In this document: positions 6,399 to 7,482 of the stretch, piece after piece | Layout: each line of letters begins with the position of its first letter | Numbering within the stretch: the first letter of the stretch is position 1 | Assembly: GCA_021808425.1 (NCBI GenBank) | Contig: JAKBBS010000158.1 | Location: forward strand, 1 to 7,482 | From: Actinomycetes bacterium | GTDB taxonomy: Bacteria > Actinomycetota > Acidimicrobiia > Acidimicrobiales > Palsa-688 | Direction: 5' to 3' | DNA: 7,482 bases | Position numbers and translations under genes: made by a program | Notes under the pieces: generated by a model | Databases searched by the model: none | What the model saw: only the letters and a program-made list of their open reading frames with translations | Told to the model about the DNA's origin: nothing

Positions 6399-6548
6399 AT
6401 GAGCGATAACCGAAACGAAGCGTCACCGGCCGCGCACGCCGATCGCGAGATGCAAGAGGCGGGGACCGCCGAGAGTGGCGATCTTCTGGTCGAGGAGGAA
6501 CTTCTGATCGAGGAGATCTCCATCGACGGGATGTGCGGCGTCTACTAA
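6399..6548 (+). CDS. mftA: Mycofactocin precursor peptide MftA
   Basis: A 49-residue precursor of the peptide-derived redox cofactor mycofactocin. The C-terminus SIDGMCGVY is the hallmark. In the known pathway MftC oxidatively decarboxylates the terminal Tyr49 and cross-links it to Val48, MftE releases the Val-Tyr product, and MftD turns it into the redox-active form. The leader is acidic, with a duplicated LLVEE/LLIEE segment (29-33 and 35-39) just before the core, the part expected to bind MftB. The ATG is preceded by AGGA at 8 bases. The stop TAA is directly followed by the mftB ATG. It is too short for usual gene finders and is easily missed. Confidence 0.96.
   Translation: MSDNRNEASPAAHADREMQEAGTAESGDLLVEEELLIEEISIDGMCGVY
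6483..6515 (+). repeat. Tandem 15-base near-repeat in the mftA leader, 18-base period
   Basis: CTTCTGGTCGAGGAG (6483-6497) recurs as CTTCTGATCGAGGAG (6501-6515), 14 of 15 bases the same, separated by one GAA codon. It encodes LLVEE-E-LLIEE, so the leader carries two copies of the acidic/hydrophobic segment that normally precedes the SIDGMCGVY core once. Confidence 0.7.
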
Positions 6549-6842
6549 ATGACGCAGCAATCACCAGGCGTGCCACCTCCCGCCTTCGACGCGAGCCTGC
6601 GTTACGCGCTCGACAGCGAGGTGGCACTTAGAGAGGAACCTTTCGGCGCGCTCGCCTACAACTATTCGAACCGGAGGCTGACTTTCCTTCGCTCCATCGC
6701 CCTGCGCGAACTGGTTCGCTCCCTCGCCGACTTCGACTCGGCCGGAGACGCGGTCGTCCGGTCGATCCCAGCAGCGTCCCGGCCGTCCTACCTGCGTGCT
6801 CTAGCAGGGCTCGCAGAGAGCGGAATGATCCGTGCCTGCTGA
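6549..6842 (+). CDS. mftB: Mycofactocin biosynthesis chaperone MftB
   Basis: A 97-residue protein of the RiPP recognition element type. It binds the MftA leader and presents the peptide to the radical-SAM enzyme MftC. Recognition rests on the family segment EVALREEPFGALAYNYSNR (about residues 19-37) followed by RLTFLRS and a C-terminal helix-rich part, on length, and on position between mftA and mftC. It begins at the base after the mftA stop codon and has no clear Shine-Dalgarno of its own, so it is probably translated by ribosomes finishing mftA. Its end overlaps the start of mftC by 11 bp. Nothing is truncated. Confidence 0.95.
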   Translation: MTQQSPGVPPPAFDASLRYALDSEVALREEPFGALAYNYSNRRLTFLRSIALRELVRSLADFDSAGDAVVRSIPAASRPSYLRALAGLAESGMIRAC

Positions 6843-7482
6843 ACGCACCCGTCTCGTGGACCAGCTAGCGACCGGCTTGGACGCCCCGATCTGCCTTACG
6901 TGGGAGTTGACCTATGGTTGCAACCTCGCGTGTCTTCACTGCCTGTCCTCGTCGGGCCGGCGTGACCCTCACGAGCTGACCAACACCCAAGCCCGCGGAC
7001 TGATCGACGAGATGGCCGACATGTCAGTGTTCTACGTCAACATCGGCGGGGGTGAGCCGACGATCCGTCCCGACTTCTACGATCTCATCGGCTACGCAGT
7101 GGACCGCAAAGTGGGTGTCAAGTTCTCCACGAACGGCACGACCATGACACCCGCACGCGCCAGGCGCATCGCCGCCATGGACTACGTCGACGTCCAGGTA
7201 TCACTCGACGGTGTCGACTCCTCCACCAACGACGCCCTTCGAGGCGCGGGTAGCTACGCTGCGGCGCGCTGTGCGATGGACAACCTCGCGTCGAGCGGTT
7301 TCGCTGACTTCAAGATCTCAGTCGTCGTCACCGCTGACAACGTCGCCCAGCTGGACGGATTCGCCGAGATGGCTGCCAGCTACGGTGCCACGCTGAGGCT
7401 GACCAGGCTGCGGCCGTCGGGACGGGGGGCTTCGGTCTGGGAACGACTTCACCTGAGTAACGCCCAGCAGGTCGCCCTCTAC
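6832..7482 (+). CDS. mftC: Mycofactocin radical-SAM maturase MftC, C-terminus off the right edge
   Basis: MftC uses SAM and iron-sulfur clusters first to decarboxylate the C-terminal tyrosine of MftA and then to form a carbon-carbon bond to the neighbouring valine. The first 217 residues are present. They include the family entry ICLTWELTYGCNLACLHC with the SAM-cluster cysteines Cys30, Cys34 and Cys37, LSSSGRRDP, the SAM-binding NIGGGEPTIRPDF, VGVKFSTNGT, and VQVSLDG. The C-terminal SPASM-type domain with auxiliary-cluster cysteines lies beyond the edge. The GTG at 6832 is the likely start. It overlaps mftB by 11 bp, matches the usual N-terminal length, and has purine-rich GAGAG/GCGGAA sequence upstream. 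The order mftA-mftB-mftC is the standard one; mftD, mftE and mftF would be expected next. Confidence 0.95.
   Translation, partial: MPAERTRLVDQLATGLDAPICLTWELTYGCNLACLHCLSSSGRRDPHELTNTQARGLIDEMADMSVFYVNIGGGEPTIRPDFYDLIGYAVDRKVGVKFSTNGTTMTPARARRIAAMDYVDVQVSLDGVDSSTNDALRGAGSYAAARCAMDNLASSGFADFKISVVVTADNVAQLDGFAEMAASYGATLRLTRLRPSGRGASVWERLHLSNAQQVALY

Noticed and set aside
7211..7396. 61-residue open frame inside mftC
   Set aside because: Out-of-frame shadow of the conserved MftC sequence.

Overview
The window is high-GC, densely packed bacterial chromosome. It uses GTG and TTG starts freely and has 4-11 bp gene overlaps. Together with a mycofactocin cluster, this points to an actinobacterium. 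A deep-branching class such as Acidimicrobiia or Thermoleophilia is a guess, not something the sequence proves. I see no insertion sequence, tRNA, rRNA, CRISPR array or phage gene.

Left half, minus strand (about 4185 down to 1): a lipoate / 2-oxoacid dehydrogenase operon in the order lpd (E3, dihydrolipoamide dehydrogenase), an E2 acyltransferase (sucB/pdhC type), then one open frame that reads first as octanoyltransferase LipB and then, without any stop codon, as lipoyl synthase LipA. That frame runs off the left edge. Genes overlap by 8 bp (lpd/E2) and 4 bp (E2/lipB). The logic is compact: LipB loads octanoate onto the E2 lipoyl domain, LipA inserts the sulfurs, and Lpd reoxidises the E2 dihydrolipoyl arm. 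The LipB-LipA fusion is the most unusual thing here.

Centre (4186-4355): a short divergent intergenic region. It carries a TPP riboswitch facing right, which I could fold by hand (P1, P2, P3, P4, CUGAGA and GAGGGA motifs). The Shine-Dalgarno sequence of thiG lies inside the conserved 3' part of the aptamer, so it probably controls translation directly without a separate expression platform.

Right half, plus strand (4356 to the edge): thiG and thiH (thiazole synthesis; ThiH is the radical-SAM tyrosine lyase), overlapping by 4 bp. After only 46 bp come mftA (mycofactocin precursor peptide ending in IDGMCGVY), mftB (recognition-element chaperone) and mftC (radical-SAM maturase, cut off at the right edge). 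No terminator is visible between thiH and mftA, and no mftR-type regulator lies directly upstream. Mycofactocin genes may therefore be co-transcribed with, and possibly influenced by, a thiamine-controlled unit. ThiH and MftC are both radical-SAM enzymes that act on tyrosine (free or peptide C-terminal).
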